A program made the position numbers and the translations under genes. Below are positions 36,290 through 46,051 of a DNA stretch of 63,064 bases, piece by piece (positions within the stretch are counted from its first letter, which is position 1; the number at the start of each line of letters is the position of its first letter). The DNA comes from Sulfobacillus benefaciens. Lineage in GTDB: Bacteria > Bacillota > Sulfobacillia > Sulfobacillales > Sulfobacillaceae. Location: contig PXYT01000016.1 in NCBI GenBank assembly GCA_003023725.1, positions 59,699 through 122,762 of the forward strand, read 5' to 3'. The notes under the pieces were generated by a model. It was not told the DNA's origin, ran no database searches, and saw nothing but the letters and a program-made list of their open reading frames with translations.

Positions 36290-36538
36290 TTAATCCCTCA
36301 GATGTGCCCGGAGCATTTCATATTCATCCGGGGTTATCTCACCCCGGGCCAGACGCATTTTGAGCTGTTTCAATGGGTCGCTCGAACCATTGCCGGAAGC
36401 GGATGAGTAACCTCGAATGATATATTTAATTCCCGCGAACATTCCGAGGATGACCGCCCCCAACAAGAGGAGTCCGAACAAAGCCATCCACGCCATGCCG
36501 GCACCATGGAAACCACTGGCAAACCCCCATCCCATCAT
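36290..36538 (-). CDS. second small SHOCT-domain membrane protein
   Basis: An 82-residue paralogue of the preceding protein: a Gly/Met-rich start, one membrane helix (MAWMALFGLLLLGAVILGMF) and the SHOCT motif LKMRLARGEITPDEYEMLRA at the end. The ATG at 36538 follows AGGGGGTGG. Both SHOCT proteins share the DPL-LK-RL-RGEIT core, so a local duplication is likely. Function unknown; proximity suggests a link with the two-component pair. Confidence 0.85.
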   Translation of the reverse strand: MMGWGFASGFHGAGMAWMALFGLLLLGAVILGMFAGIKYIIRGYSSASGNGSSDPLKQLKMRLARGEITPDEYEMLRAHLRD

Positions 36539-36890
36539 ATTAATCCACCCCCTGTAGCTCAATTATCACGCCTTGGGGTATCATTCTGATGTCACTTGTG
36601 TAACAGAAGGGTAACAGAAATCGTTTCCTTCAGAAGATATTTCCGGTCCGCGCACGAAATCCTGTGTGCACCGCAAGAAACGTCTTCTCTGATCCGTAAC
36701 GGTCCCCGGGGGACCCGGGATCGTTTAAAACTTCACAAGCGAATATAAGAACAGAGTAGCGCGGGTGAAAACCATTAAGGTTTTTGTCGAAAAGTTCCCA
36801 GACCATTGAAGGTATGATCTTTGTGATATAGACTGGCTGACAATCTTCTCAAGCTCAAGCAATGACTTTGTGGGCCGGTTTTTTCCAAAT
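36539..36890. other. intergenic stretch, nothing recognised
   Basis: 352 bases between the second SHOCT gene and the acetyltransferase stop. It includes CCCCGGGGGACCCGGG-like GC repeats near 36705-36720. No gene or clear promoter. Confidence 0.35.
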
Positions 36891-37388
36891 TCATCTCAGA
36901 TTTTCCGGTATCAATTTTTCCACGATGATGCAGTCAACCCACCGCTCACCAAGCTTGCCATGCCGCTCGTAGACCCCAACTTCCCGGAAACCGCAGGCTC
37001 GGCACAAGCGCCGGCTCGCTATGTTAAAATCAAAAACTCGCGAGAGGAGCTTCCAGTATCCCAGACGGCGTGCGTCTGCAATCAAGGCGTTCAAGAGCAT
37101 CTTCCCGAGTCCCCGGCCCCGGAAATCGCGGTCAATATACACCGAGAATTCCCCGATTCCCTGATAACACCGCCGCGGACGGTATTCTCCCGCTGTGGCA
37201 AATCCTACGACATATCCATCTTCCTCAACGACGACCGCGGGATAACCTTCGTGAGTTTGTAGCCACTCACGCCGATCCTGGACGGTTCGCGGTTCGGTTT
37301 CAAACGTAGCTGTTCCCTCTTCAATGCCCTGATTGTAGATTTCGGCAATTCGCCGTGCATCCGTGACGGTTGCCCGCCGCGCTATCAT
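36891..37388 (-). CDS. GNAT acetyltransferase, phosphinothricin acetyltransferase-like
   Basis: A 165-residue acetyl-CoA-dependent N-acetyltransferase. The opening RRATVTDARRIAEIYNQGIE and the EGTATFETEPRT segment match the Pat/YncA subgroup. The acetyl-CoA loop is RDFRGRGLGKMLLNAL near residue 90-105, and the domain closes with CGFREVGVYERHGKLGERWVD. Such enzymes acetylate phosphinothricin, methionine derivatives or related amino acids. The ATG at 37388 follows GGGGGTGGGGAC. It lies downstream of the large membrane protein on the same strand. Confidence 0.9.
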   Translation of the reverse strand: MIARRATVTDARRIAEIYNQGIEEGTATFETEPRTVQDRREWLQTHEGYPAVVVEEDGYVVGFATAGEYRPRRCYQGIGEFSVYIDRDFRGRGLGKMLLNALIADARRLGYWKLLSRVFDFNIASRRLCRACGFREVGVYERHGKLGERWVDCIIVEKLIPENLR

Positions 37389-37475
37389 GTCCCCACCCCC
37401 TCTATGCGCAGCATATGAAATCCGGCTCCACAAATCATCAATCGCCGTGGCCCCCGGGATCCTTGCCCGGTAGCG

Positions 37476-39119
37476 TCAAGGCAGATGGTACCATTTCACT
37501 TGGACGATTCGTAGTGACGAAAACTGATCCTGATACTGGACAACCACGGCTTGATGCACATCCATCCTTGTCACCATGTCTAAGGAGGGCCTCGCAGGGG
37601 TCAAAATCACCCCCGTGTCCTTGAAAGACGGGGCTTTGTGCTCGGGGTCTTGAGGCCACAATTCCGTTACCTGATAGAGATTCCTGCCATGGGACAAATC
37701 GGCCAGCATGTAATGAACAGCCCAATTGGCGTCCCACGCCGTGCTGATATGGTCGTGATACGTGTAAGTCCAGGGGGCAAAGGTCCATGTCGGATCAGCC
37801 ACGGTTAAATGACCCTCCTTGAGATGGTGCTGGTTCAATATGGCTAAGACCCGAACCCCAAGTTTGCCACTGAAGGCATTTGCCGCATTATAGGCCATGA
37901 TATCCTGAGCCCGAAGATTCAGCAGAGCTACCAAAAGAAAGGTTAACACGCCGATCACGGCGGCCCGAAAAAGACGCCATGGGATTTTTCCCGCATAAGC
38001 CAAGATGGCTTCGCCAACCAAGGCGATTCCGGGGGCGGCGACGGTCACGGAACGGTCTGCCACCCAATCATAGTGAGTCACTAGCCAGGGAAAGTAGCTG
38101 GCCACGGCCCAGATTATCCCGCCCACGATGAGAGACCATGGCCTATTCCAGGCTCTTGTGCCTCCGTTTGGTCCATTCGCCAGCTCAGCTCGGCCTGTCA
38201 TGTAATCCGCCATAGCCAGAACGATAGCCCCCAGCCCCAGCACTGCGGCAAGGATAAGCCACCATCCCGGAACTCGGTCAAAGTGCACACCCAATTTGAG
38301 CGCGTCCAGTTCCTCACTCCCCCAAATCGTGATGATTTGAGGGAGAATGAGGTGCAAAGAGTGAATTACCGAAGCCACCGAATGGTTGGCGACCTTGCCA
38401 TTGTCCCGCATTCCCGAGCTATGGGACAAATACCAGAACGCCGTGAGCATCAACGACAGCACCGGGCTTGCCAGCAGGGGCAGCCATTGCCTCCGGTATT
38501 TCAGGGCGACAACGGCCATGAGGCCAATAACGCTGAACCAGTATTGTTCATAGCACAAATCCGCGGCCAAAAAGGCGAGGGTCATGACGACCCACCAAAT
38601 CCGCCGGGATGTTGGCAGCTCATCTTGGACGAACCTTGCCAAGAACACCCATGCCCAGCCAAGAAACCACAGGCCGAGGACAATCCCCACCGACGCCGTG
38701 ATCCAGTATTGTCCTTCGTCGGTAAGAGGCAGCCAAAGCATGAGAACGGCAAAACCCCAAAACGGCAAACCCCACAGTTGGCTCAAAGCTCGCCGCCACA
38801 GCAAAACAGTCCAGAACATGAGAGCCAGAATCATCGCGGCCACTATCGTAAGATGGGGCCAAAACCGGGACAGCAATTCAATGTCGACCAGAAATGACAA
38901 CGGGCGGTAAGAATCAAGATGATAGGACAGATAAAACTCCCATCGCGATCCTCCGTGCCAGAAATTGGGATAGCCCAGGGTAAACCAGTCATCCCGAAAA
39001 GGGTGATATTGCCAGCCGGCGATTCCTTCGGATAATAGCCATAAACCCAGTAATAAAATGATAATAATCCATGCCCGGTTCCTTAAATATTTAGATGGTT
39101 GCTTCGATTGCGAATTCAT
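37476..39119 (-). CDS. large polytopic membrane protein, GT-C glycosyltransferase-like
   Basis: A 547-residue protein with about eleven predicted helices. The first outer loop holds FRDDWFTLGYPNFWHGGSRW, whose acidic residues and the mixed loop-helix layout recall GT-C glycosyltransferases. A C-terminal soluble part of about 100 residues (ADPTWTFAPWTYTYHDHIST) faces one side. I cannot name the family, and a polysaccharide-ligase role is only possible. The ATG at 39119 follows GGAGTGAGGGTGAC. Confidence 0.65.
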   Translation of the reverse strand: MNSQSKQPSKYLRNRAWIIIILLLGLWLLSEGIAGWQYHPFRDDWFTLGYPNFWHGGSRWEFYLSYHLDSYRPLSFLVDIELLSRFWPHLTIVAAMILALMFWTVLLWRRALSQLWGLPFWGFAVLMLWLPLTDEGQYWITASVGIVLGLWFLGWAWVFLARFVQDELPTSRRIWWVVMTLAFLAADLCYEQYWFSVIGLMAVVALKYRRQWLPLLASPVLSLMLTAFWYLSHSSGMRDNGKVANHSVASVIHSLHLILPQIITIWGSEELDALKLGVHFDRVPGWWLILAAVLGLGAIVLAMADYMTGRAELANGPNGGTRAWNRPWSLIVGGIIWAVASYFPWLVTHYDWVADRSVTVAAPGIALVGEAILAYAGKIPWRLFRAAVIGVLTFLLVALLNLRAQDIMAYNAANAFSGKLGVRVLAILNQHHLKEGHLTVADPTWTFAPWTYTYHDHISTAWDANWAVHYMLADLSHGRNLYQVTELWPQDPEHKAPSFKDTGVILTPARPSLDMVTRMDVHQAVVVQYQDQFSSLRIVQVKWYHLP

Positions 39120-40229
39120 GTCACCCTCACTCCGTGATTGGCATAAATATCATTGTACCAAAATCAGACGCAAGACCCCTCCATCCCTTAAGAGCACAAT
39201 GGCCGCATAGCCCCGGACATTCAAAAAATAACAAAACCCGCGTCTTTCAGGATATTTTGAACCGATATCCGAAAAGCCTGCGCTCCGTGCCAAAATAGGC
39301 TCCGCCTCTAGAGGATAAGTGGCGTACGACGGTGTGCGGATTGCCGAATCCGTTTGACGCGGGCACTTGACGATAAGAGAATTGCAGCCTGGGATTGGAT
39401 ATGGCAAGTTACTTAGGCAGCCGTCTTAATTGAGAAGGGGACATCCGGCAATGCGCCTGCGAGGCTGTCTCACTCCCCGCAAGCTCCGAAATCCGCTCTT
39501 CTGGGCAATGGTGTCAACCTCTTTTGAGTTTGGGAAAGCTGAATTATGGCGAATTCGAGATGCAAAGATGCTAAGTACCTGTGCGGTGAAGTGGCGCTGG
39601 GGCGGTGAAAACCGCGCAACAGTTAAAAAGAACTGAGAGCCGTTTCTCTTGCGATGTTGTCAGTAGTCCAAAGATAGGCGATATCTGCTTTGAGTCGCCT
39701 CCAGTGATTTCCCATGGTTTCTTCTCATGTTGAAATTTCGGTTCACCGGCTCTTGTCGCCTGCAGCTATGATGCCCAGACGTGCGGACAAAGATTGTCGC
39801 ACTGCTGATTGCCCTGGAATCAAGCCCTATTTTGCCGTATCGTACAGGCCCTGCACGAGAATTGTTGGACGGTTCGGCAATATTGTCCGTTGAGCTACGG
39901 GTTGGGAGGATTTTTCCTCCATCCTCGTGCCACGAAAGAATCGGGTTTTTTAGACATTGTGATCCATTGAAACCCGCGGCACATCCAGCATTCCACCGGG
40001 AGCGTGAAAATGTTCCATACGCGGCGGAATGATCATACTGGAGTCAGGAAGAAGCACACGCATCGTATGGCTGTCGAACAACCGGCAACCGGCCCACTGA
40101 ATCCGGTCATCATGGGCGTGCAACCGCCCCACGATAGCCTCGGCCGTGTTCTCAAAAATTGCTATTTGTTTACCCCAAGCCAAATATTCAAAATTTCCAC
40201 CCCAGGTGACACAGACGCCAAGTTCCTTG
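39120..40229. other. 1.1-kb stretch without a supported gene
   Basis: No frame has both a site and a recognisable domain. The best is minus-strand 39950-40183, which begins TTG without a ribosome binding site. The stretch separates the membrane-protein gene from the MerR operon and may hold remnants. Confidence 0.4.
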
Positions 40230-40258
40230 TTGACGTAAACGTAAATTTACGGTATATT
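40230..40258 (+). promoter_or_regulatory. MerR-operon promoter with palindrome in the spacer
   Basis: TTGACG (40230-40235) and TATATT (40253-40258) are 17 bases apart. The spacer contains the 12-bp perfect palindrome CGTAAATTTACG (40240-40251), and GTAAACGTAAA lies across it. A MerR-family protein binding between -35 and -10 of its own promoter is the expected arrangement. The half-site ACGTAAAC also resembles operators reported for LiuR-type MerR regulators. Confidence 0.75.
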
Positions 40259-40280
40259 CAGTATACACAAAGGGGGATGC

Positions 40281-40703
40281 ATGTTTATGTCCGCCAGGCA
40301 GTCACGACAGGGCGCCAAACTCTACAGCATCTCCGAATTAAGCGAACTCTACGACATCACATCCCGCACGTTGCGTCATTATGAAGACATGGGTTTGTTA
40401 CTTCCGGAACGCCGGGGCCAACAACGATTCTACCGGGAGCGGGATCGGGTGCGCCTTCAGTTGATTCTCAGAGGCCGGCGATTGGGATTCGGACTGCGGG
40501 AGATCCAAGAGATGCTGGACCTATACGATGCCGATCCCACGGAAATCACCCAGCTTCAAGAGGTTATTCGCCGCGGAGACGCCAAACTTCAGGAATTGCA
40601 ATCTCAGGTGGAAGAGCTTCAAACTATCATTGCCGAAATTATCGCACTGCGAACCAAAATGGAGCGACGACTCCAAAAGATCAAAACAGGCCGGCAAGAA
40701 TAA
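40281..40703 (+). CDS. MerR family regulator, LiuR-like
   Basis: A 140-residue MerR-type activator/repressor: helix-turn-helix YSISELSELYDITSRTLRHY, wing YEDMGLLLPER and a C-terminal coiled coil (LQEVIRRGDAKLQELQSQVE and on) for dimerisation, without metal-binding cysteines. The length and gene setting fit LiuR-type regulators of branched-chain or fatty-acid degradation. The ATG at 40281 follows AGGGGG. Eighteen bases separate it from acyl-CoA dehydrogenase, so the regulator and its likely targets form one operon. Confidence 0.93.
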   Translation: MFMSARQSRQGAKLYSISELSELYDITSRTLRHYEDMGLLLPERRGQQRFYRERDRVRLQLILRGRRLGFGLREIQEMLDLYDADPTEITQLQEVIRRGDAKLQELQSQVEELQTIIAEIIALRTKMERRLQKIKTGRQE

Positions 40704-40721
40704 AGAACGGGAGGAAGAGTC

Positions 40722-42335
40722 ATGGATGCGATTTCATATGCTTTTGGCACCAACCATTTTCAAAACGACGCTGATCTTCAAGCCGTGTTGCGTCACTTCT
40801 GGCCGGATTCCCTCGACAAATGGCCAGAACTCATCCAGTTTGGCCAGTTCTCCGGAACAGATGTCTACGAGGCGGTATACCACATCGACCACGATGCTCC
40901 GCCCGTTCTTATTGCCCATGATCTTGACGGAAACCGCATCGACCGCATCCGCTTAAGTCCCGTGGAAAAGCAAATTTTGGCCAACACGGCCTGGATTATG
41001 GCACCTCCCTATCAAGGCCAAGGCTGGCCATATCATTACGCGCTGCTCTATCTTTTGGGAGATCCCGGACTCGGATGCGTGTTAACCATTACCGGTCAGA
41101 CGGCGTATGCTCTGCATAAATATGCCGCAGGCGCAATCCCCGAAGTGGCGAAAATTACCGCAGATTTGTTGTCGGGCCGTGCCTGGGGAGCCACCTGGAT
41201 GACGGAGTCTCAAGGCGGAAGCGATCTGGGAGCTAATGAAACGGTGGCTCAACAGGATGGAGAAATCTGGCGTCTCACGGGCGACAAGTACTTTGCCAGC
41301 GGTGCCGGGCTGACCGACTATGCCCTGACGACAGCGCGCCCTTTAGGCCAAAAGCCTGGCCCCAAGGGACTGGCGCTGTTTTTGTTGCCCCGCCTCAACC
41401 ACCAAGGTGACTTGAATTATCATGTTCGGCGCCTTAAAGACAAAAGCGCCACTCGTGCGGTACCCTCCGGGGAGGTTGAACTCACTCACAGTGAGGCCTA
41501 TCTTATCGGGCGGGCCGAGGAGGGAATTTATTACACCCTCGAAACTCTCACCGTCTCACGCTTGGCTAATGCGGTGGTCGCCATGGCCACGGGTAAAAAA
41601 GCCCATTTGGAAGTCATGGAGCGGGTGCAGCGCCGTCACAGTTTCGGCCGGGTGTTACAAGATCATCCCCTGATTCGTCACGATTTGACTGATCTGGCGG
41701 TGCGGTCGGCAGCCGGTCTGGCGTTGGCTTTTTATGGCGTCGGCAAATTCGATCAGGCCTGGGACGAGAGACCGCCATACACCGGCCGTTACCATCTGGC
41801 GCGGTTGGTGACGCACCTTGCGAAAAATCGTACGGCCGATCATGCCGCTTCCATGACAGCCACGGCTATGGAACTGTTTGGCGGCCTGGGCTTCCTCGAA
41901 GAATATGCGGTGGCAAGATGGCACCGGGAAGCCTTGATTACCCCAATTTGGGAGGGGCCTAGCAATATCCAGGCTTTGGACTTTCTGGAATCGGTTCAGC
42001 GTCATAAAGCACACCGGGGTCTGCTGGAAGAAATGGTGCCACTCTTGGAGCAAGCCCATACACCTGCGGCTAATCAGGCTCTTGAGACCTTGGAAAAGAC
42101 GTTCCACCATCTCGAATCCGTCACCAACCGGGAAGCGCAGTGGTATTCCAAACAGGATTTGTCGTCTGTTGCCGATGCGGTTCAGGTAGCTCTGCTTTAT
42201 GATTTGGCACAAGATCAGGGAGAGCGTTATGCCAAACTGGCCGAACTCTACGAAATCCGATTTATGGCCCACCGGGATTATCCCTATTGGGCCGACGAGG
42301 ATCCAGACATCTGGGGAGGACAAGACCATGCGTGA
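40722..42335 (+). CDS. acyl-CoA dehydrogenase, AidB-like
   Basis: A 537-residue flavoprotein of the long AidB-like branch. Typical elements are MTESQGGSDLGANETVAQQD, WRLTGDKYFASGAG, RLKDKSATRAVPSGEVELT and VERVQRRHSFGRVL-like, with ARWHREALITPIWEGPSNIQ near the end where the flavin-binding and catalytic region lies. It oxidises an acyl-CoA to the enoyl-CoA; the chain type is not readable. The ATG follows GGGAGGAAGAG. Its last eight bases overlap the ligase start, so the two are translationally coupled. Confidence 0.93.
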   Translation: MDAISYAFGTNHFQNDADLQAVLRHFWPDSLDKWPELIQFGQFSGTDVYEAVYHIDHDAPPVLIAHDLDGNRIDRIRLSPVEKQILANTAWIMAPPYQGQGWPYHYALLYLLGDPGLGCVLTITGQTAYALHKYAAGAIPEVAKITADLLSGRAWGATWMTESQGGSDLGANETVAQQDGEIWRLTGDKYFASGAGLTDYALTTARPLGQKPGPKGLALFLLPRLNHQGDLNYHVRRLKDKSATRAVPSGEVELTHSEAYLIGRAEEGIYYTLETLTVSRLANAVVAMATGKKAHLEVMERVQRRHSFGRVLQDHPLIRHDLTDLAVRSAAGLALAFYGVGKFDQAWDERPPYTGRYHLARLVTHLAKNRTADHAASMTATAMELFGGLGFLEEYAVARWHREALITPIWEGPSNIQALDFLESVQRHKAHRGLLEEMVPLLEQAHTPAANQALETLEKTFHHLESVTNREAQWYSKQDLSSVADAVQVALLYDLAQDQGERYAKLAELYEIRFMAHRDYPYWADEDPDIWGGQDHA

Positions 42336-43884
42336 ACTCGTGGTCCATGAACTGCTATTTGACGCTGCCTATCAGCACGAATCCCAAAGCGTCATCAGCG
42401 GACATCACCTCTATACCTATGGCGCTATCCATACCCGGGCCGTCCGCCTGGCCGAGCGTATGGTCCGTCTGGGAATCAGTCCTGGCACGGTGGTAGGCGT
42501 GATGGACGTCAATTCCCACCGCTATTTGGAGTTGAAATATGCCCTGTCGATGGTTGGGGCCGTTATCCACACCATTAATTTCCGCCTCTCGCCGGAGGAC
42601 ATTCTGTTTACCATTCATCACGCCCGCGATGAGTGGCTCTTCTTATGGGAAGGGTTCGGGACGCTGGCCCAAAGCCTCTCGAATTCGGTTCCCCACTGTG
42701 TGTGGATGGGATCTGAGACGGGCGGCAGGGGATCGACAGACTATGAAACATTGATTGCCGAGGGGCGGGAACAAGTTCCAGACATTGCCGGGACAATCGC
42801 ACCGTCGGACTGGTATTCTGTGTTTTATACCACCGGAACAACGGGAAAGCCTAAAGGTATTCGTTACACCCATCAGCAAATGCTCATGGGTGCTCTTCAG
42901 ATTGCCCATCATTTGGCCTTGCATGACACCGGAGCGAAACTTTCTGCTCAGGATGTGATCATGCCGTTAATTCCTTTCTTTCATATTCACGGATGGGGGG
43001 CGCCTTTTATTGCCACTTATTTAGGCGCATCTTTGGTCCTGCCCGAACTCGGAGGCCCAGCAGAACAAATTGGATGGATACGGCAGCATCACGTAAGCTG
43101 GAGCAATATGGTTCCCACGCAGTTGTTTATGCTATTGGAGGAAGCACAGAAACAGCAGTTAGACCGCTTGACTCTTAAAGTTCTTACCGGTGGTAGTCCG
43201 CTGTCTTTGGGTTTGGCTCGGCGAGCGGATCAGTTCGGCATTTCGCTCTCCTTGATTTATGGGGGGTCCGACCAGTTAGGCAGTGCCATTTCAACCGCGA
43301 CCCAGCCAAAGGGACCTCACCGCCTCGAACAATTGACAACGAGGCTGACGCCGCTGCCGATGGCACACATCGAGGTGCGCAACGACTCCTTGGAGTTGAC
43401 ACCCTCGGATGGCAATACGCTGGGAGAAGTCTGGGTCCAAAGCCCTTGGCTGCCCGACGGCTATCTCAACGATTCCGAACAAACCGCCGCAGCCTTTAAC
43501 CATGGCTGGTTTCGCTCCGGCGACCTGGCAGTTCGCTATCCTGACGGGCGTCTTTATGTCCTCGACCGCACGAAAGATGCCATCAAAAGTGGCGGAGAGT
43601 GGATTGCCGGCAGCACCATCGAATCCGTGCTTTCCGAAGTCCCCGGGGTCAATGCGGCAGCCGTTATCGCCGTTCCTGATGATAAGTGGGGTGAAAGGCC
43701 CTTGGCGGTGGTGGAAGTTCAGGGGGAAGTATCCCAAGAAACGCTGTACCAAGCTCTAAACCAGGCAGTCGCCCAAGGACGGCTGGTAAAATTTTGGATT
43801 CCTGACACTATCCGTTTTATTGATCGGATGCCACTCACGAGTGCGGGAAAAATAAACAAAGCAGCACTGCGAGCGGGCACGTAA
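42328..43884 (+). CDS. AMP-dependent acyl-CoA synthetase
   Basis: A 518-residue ANL-superfamily ligase. Motifs are YTTGTTGKPKGIRYTH, GWFRSGDLAVRYPDGRLYVL, the hinge DRTKDAIKSGGEWI and the terminal TSAGKINKAAL with the adenylation lysine. The Gly/Pro-rich YGGSDQLGSA replaces the more usual YGMTE segment, so acyl-pocket specificity may differ from the ligase at 6.5 kb. The ATG at 42328 follows GGGGAGGACAAG and lies inside the end of the dehydrogenase gene. Ligase plus dehydrogenase would carry out the first two steps of acid degradation under MerR control. Confidence 0.93.
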   Translation: MRELVVHELLFDAAYQHESQSVISGHHLYTYGAIHTRAVRLAERMVRLGISPGTVVGVMDVNSHRYLELKYALSMVGAVIHTINFRLSPEDILFTIHHARDEWLFLWEGFGTLAQSLSNSVPHCVWMGSETGGRGSTDYETLIAEGREQVPDIAGTIAPSDWYSVFYTTGTTGKPKGIRYTHQQMLMGALQIAHHLALHDTGAKLSAQDVIMPLIPFFHIHGWGAPFIATYLGASLVLPELGGPAEQIGWIRQHHVSWSNMVPTQLFMLLEEAQKQQLDRLTLKVLTGGSPLSLGLARRADQFGISLSLIYGGSDQLGSAISTATQPKGPHRLEQLTTRLTPLPMAHIEVRNDSLELTPSDGNTLGEVWVQSPWLPDGYLNDSEQTAAAFNHGWFRSGDLAVRYPDGRLYVLDRTKDAIKSGGEWIAGSTIESVLSEVPGVNAAAVIAVPDDKWGERPLAVVEVQGEVSQETLYQALNQAVAQGRLVKFWIPDTIRFIDRMPLTSAGKINKAALRAGT

Positions 43885-44053
43885 ATTTCAGGCCCGACAA
43901 CCTGCAGACAAAGGGAGAGAAGCCGTTCCAGGCAATGCCCAAGCCCTTGTTTTGGAGCAGGCCATTCCCGTGGAGGTTCCGTGTTTTTACTCTTCCCTGG
44001 CCGCTGCCGATGGCCGTGCCGAAAGACCGGCAGGTCCGCATCTCGGCTTGGTA

Positions 44054-44257
44054 TCAGAAATGAACATCAGGCCGGGAAGGACGTAACAAGGTTGTCACGG
44101 AGGCCCAGTCAAATTCACGGGTGTCCAGACGGCTGACATAGCGACACTCCGGGTAATTATCGCAGACCTCGTACGCATCCCCAGTCAGATGAAGTGTATG
44201 GTGCCTCACCGGAAATTGGTGACAAATCGGGCATAAGTCGTTCAAGGAATCAACCAT
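44054..44257 (-). CDS. small zinc-ribbon protein
   Basis: A 67-residue protein with CPICHQF near the start and CDNYPECRY near the middle, a Cys-x2-Cys...Cys-x5-Cys set as found in topoisomerase-type zinc ribbons. Function unknown; such proteins often bind nucleic acids. The ATG at 44257 follows GAGGAGG at ideal spacing. Confidence 0.75.
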   Translation of the reverse strand: MVDSLNDLCPICHQFPVRHHTLHLTGDAYEVCDNYPECRYVSRLDTREFDWASVTTLLRPSRPDVHF

Positions 44258-44568
44258 ATAGGGTCAACCTCCTCTTGTGATGGTGGTGCCGCCAATTGAT
44301 TGTGATTTTGTTCACAACCTCATAATTAAAATATTCCCTTCTCATGCAATCAACTAGGAACAAAGGACCCCAACGTCGGGGCCCAGAGGGCGCATTTTTC
44401 CTGAGACCTGCCTCGCTGCCGGGCGATGCGTTCGGCCGCAGCGGACCACTACCGCCTTGTCTTTGCCGCCGGCACACTTTCCCCGGACCCGGCATGCCCG
44501 TCTTGAGAACTCGGATCTTTGACCCCGGGACTCAATGTTTTTTATCCCGCGTATGTTCGAAGCCGGTC
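44258..44568. other. intergenic stretch with hairpins
   Basis: Holds the upstream region of the zinc-ribbon gene and, on the minus strand, a GGGCCCC/GGGGTCC stem with one mismatch (44365-44384) followed by TTTGTTCC, which could end the CoA-transferase transcript. A second small GCCC-AGA-GGGC hairpin follows on the plus strand. No gene is supported. Confidence 0.45.
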
Positions 44569-45858
44569 TTATTCCAAAGTCCCTCGAAAACCCGGAATAG
44601 TGCGGCGGCCCTGTAGAACCAAGTCGGGACGGTCCTCGGGATGGGCAATGCGGATCAATGCTTGCGCCCGTTCATCCAAGGTTTTGCCGTGCAGTTCGGC
44701 TATGCCGTATTCGGTTACCACATACTGCACATGATTTCTTGTTGTGGTCACAGCAGCCCCGGGATGTAGGGTCGCCACGATGCGCGAGATACCTGTCGAT
44801 GTCCGGGATGGCAAGGCAATAATTGACTTGCCCCTGGGCGCCAGACTTGCTCCCCGCACAAAGTCCATTTGTCCCCCGACACCGGAGATAATGTGAGAAC
44901 CAATGGATTCGGCAGCCACCTGGCCGGTTATATCGACTTCAACGGCCGAATTGATCGAGGTCATACCAGGCTGCTGACGAATAACGGCGGTGTTGTTGGT
45001 GTAATCTACGGGCCGCATGGCTACAGAAGGATTGTCGTCTAAAAACGTATAGAGTTCTCGGCTTCCCAAGGCAAATGTCGATACCATTTGTCCCACATCA
45101 TGAGTCTTATAACGTCCGGTGATGACCCCGGCTTCAGCTAGACGCATGACACCATCAGCAATCATTTCGCTATGAATGCCGAGATCCTGGTGATGGATCA
45201 GTTCAGTTAATACGGCATCGGGAATTTTTCCTATGCCCAATTGCAAGGTGGCTCTATCGTCAATCAAAGATGCCACGTAATACCCAATTTGCCGGTCTAT
45301 ATCGCTTAGAGTTTCGGGCTCAACGTCGGGCAGTGCATCTTTCACCTCTATAGCATAGTCAATCGCGGAAACGGGCAGATGTGTAAAGCCCAACGTTCGC
45401 GGCACTTGCGGATTGATCTGGGCAATAACGGTTTCGGCACGCTCAATGGCTGTTAAAATCGCCTCGACGGTGGGCCCCAGGCTGACATACCCATGTCGAT
45501 CCGGGGGACTGACCTGGATGAAAGCAGCCTTTAAGTGAAACGCCGGGCGATTTAAAAACCAAGGCACATCCGACAGAAACAGGGGCAAGTAATAGGATTG
45601 GCCCGCATTGACCGCTTTCCTCAAATTTTTGCCCACAAAAAAAGACACATCTTTCAGATGGTCTGTCAAATCCGGCTCCACTTGGGGCATGGGGCCCTCT
45701 AAATGAAGATGGTATAGCCGAACGTCGGTTAAAGTCCGGGATCGTGAAGCCAACGCCTCGATGAGCCGGGTCGGGGTCGAGGCCATACCCTGACAATAGA
45801 TTTGATCGCCCGATTCAATCCCTGCCAAGGCTTCCATCACGTCCTGCACAATGCGCAT
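44569..45858 (-). CDS. acetyl-CoA hydrolase/CoA-transferase family enzyme
   Basis: A 429-residue family I CoA-transferase of the acetyl-CoA hydrolase/4-hydroxybutyrate CoA-transferase group. The catalytic Glu lies in SAVEVDITGQV, followed by GVGGQMDFVRGASLAPRG, a hallmark of the second domain; the C-terminus has VTEYGIAELHGKTLDERAQA. It moves CoA between acetate or another acid and an acyl-CoA. The ATG at 45858 follows AGGAGG. It may serve the acid-degradation genes next to it but is on the opposite strand. Confidence 0.92.
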   Translation of the reverse strand: MRIVQDVMEALAGIESGDQIYCQGMASTPTRLIEALASRSRTLTDVRLYHLHLEGPMPQVEPDLTDHLKDVSFFVGKNLRKAVNAGQSYYLPLFLSDVPWFLNRPAFHLKAAFIQVSPPDRHGYVSLGPTVEAILTAIERAETVIAQINPQVPRTLGFTHLPVSAIDYAIEVKDALPDVEPETLSDIDRQIGYYVASLIDDRATLQLGIGKIPDAVLTELIHHQDLGIHSEMIADGVMRLAEAGVITGRYKTHDVGQMVSTFALGSRELYTFLDDNPSVAMRPVDYTNNTAVIRQQPGMTSINSAVEVDITGQVAAESIGSHIISGVGGQMDFVRGASLAPRGKSIIALPSRTSTGISRIVATLHPGAAVTTTRNHVQYVVTEYGIAELHGKTLDERAQALIRIAHPEDRPDLVLQGRRTIPGFRGTLE

Positions 45859-46051
45859 GGGGAACGCCTCCTGTTTGGTAGTGGTCTCGCGAAAGTTTGC
45901 CTGCTATAATGAAGAGTCCTAAGATATCATACCATCTCGGCCTGTCGGCAAAAGCTTTGGCCACTTCTTTCGGAACACCCAATCGCGGTAGGGTCCTATG
46001 GAGGTCAGTGAAAAACATGGGCAAAGGCATTGACGCCCCGTGCTGTGTGGC

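Noticed and set aside
39950-40183. 77-codon minus-strand frame divergent from the MerR gene
   Set aside because: TTG start without a ribosome binding site; composition is plausible but nothing supports expression.
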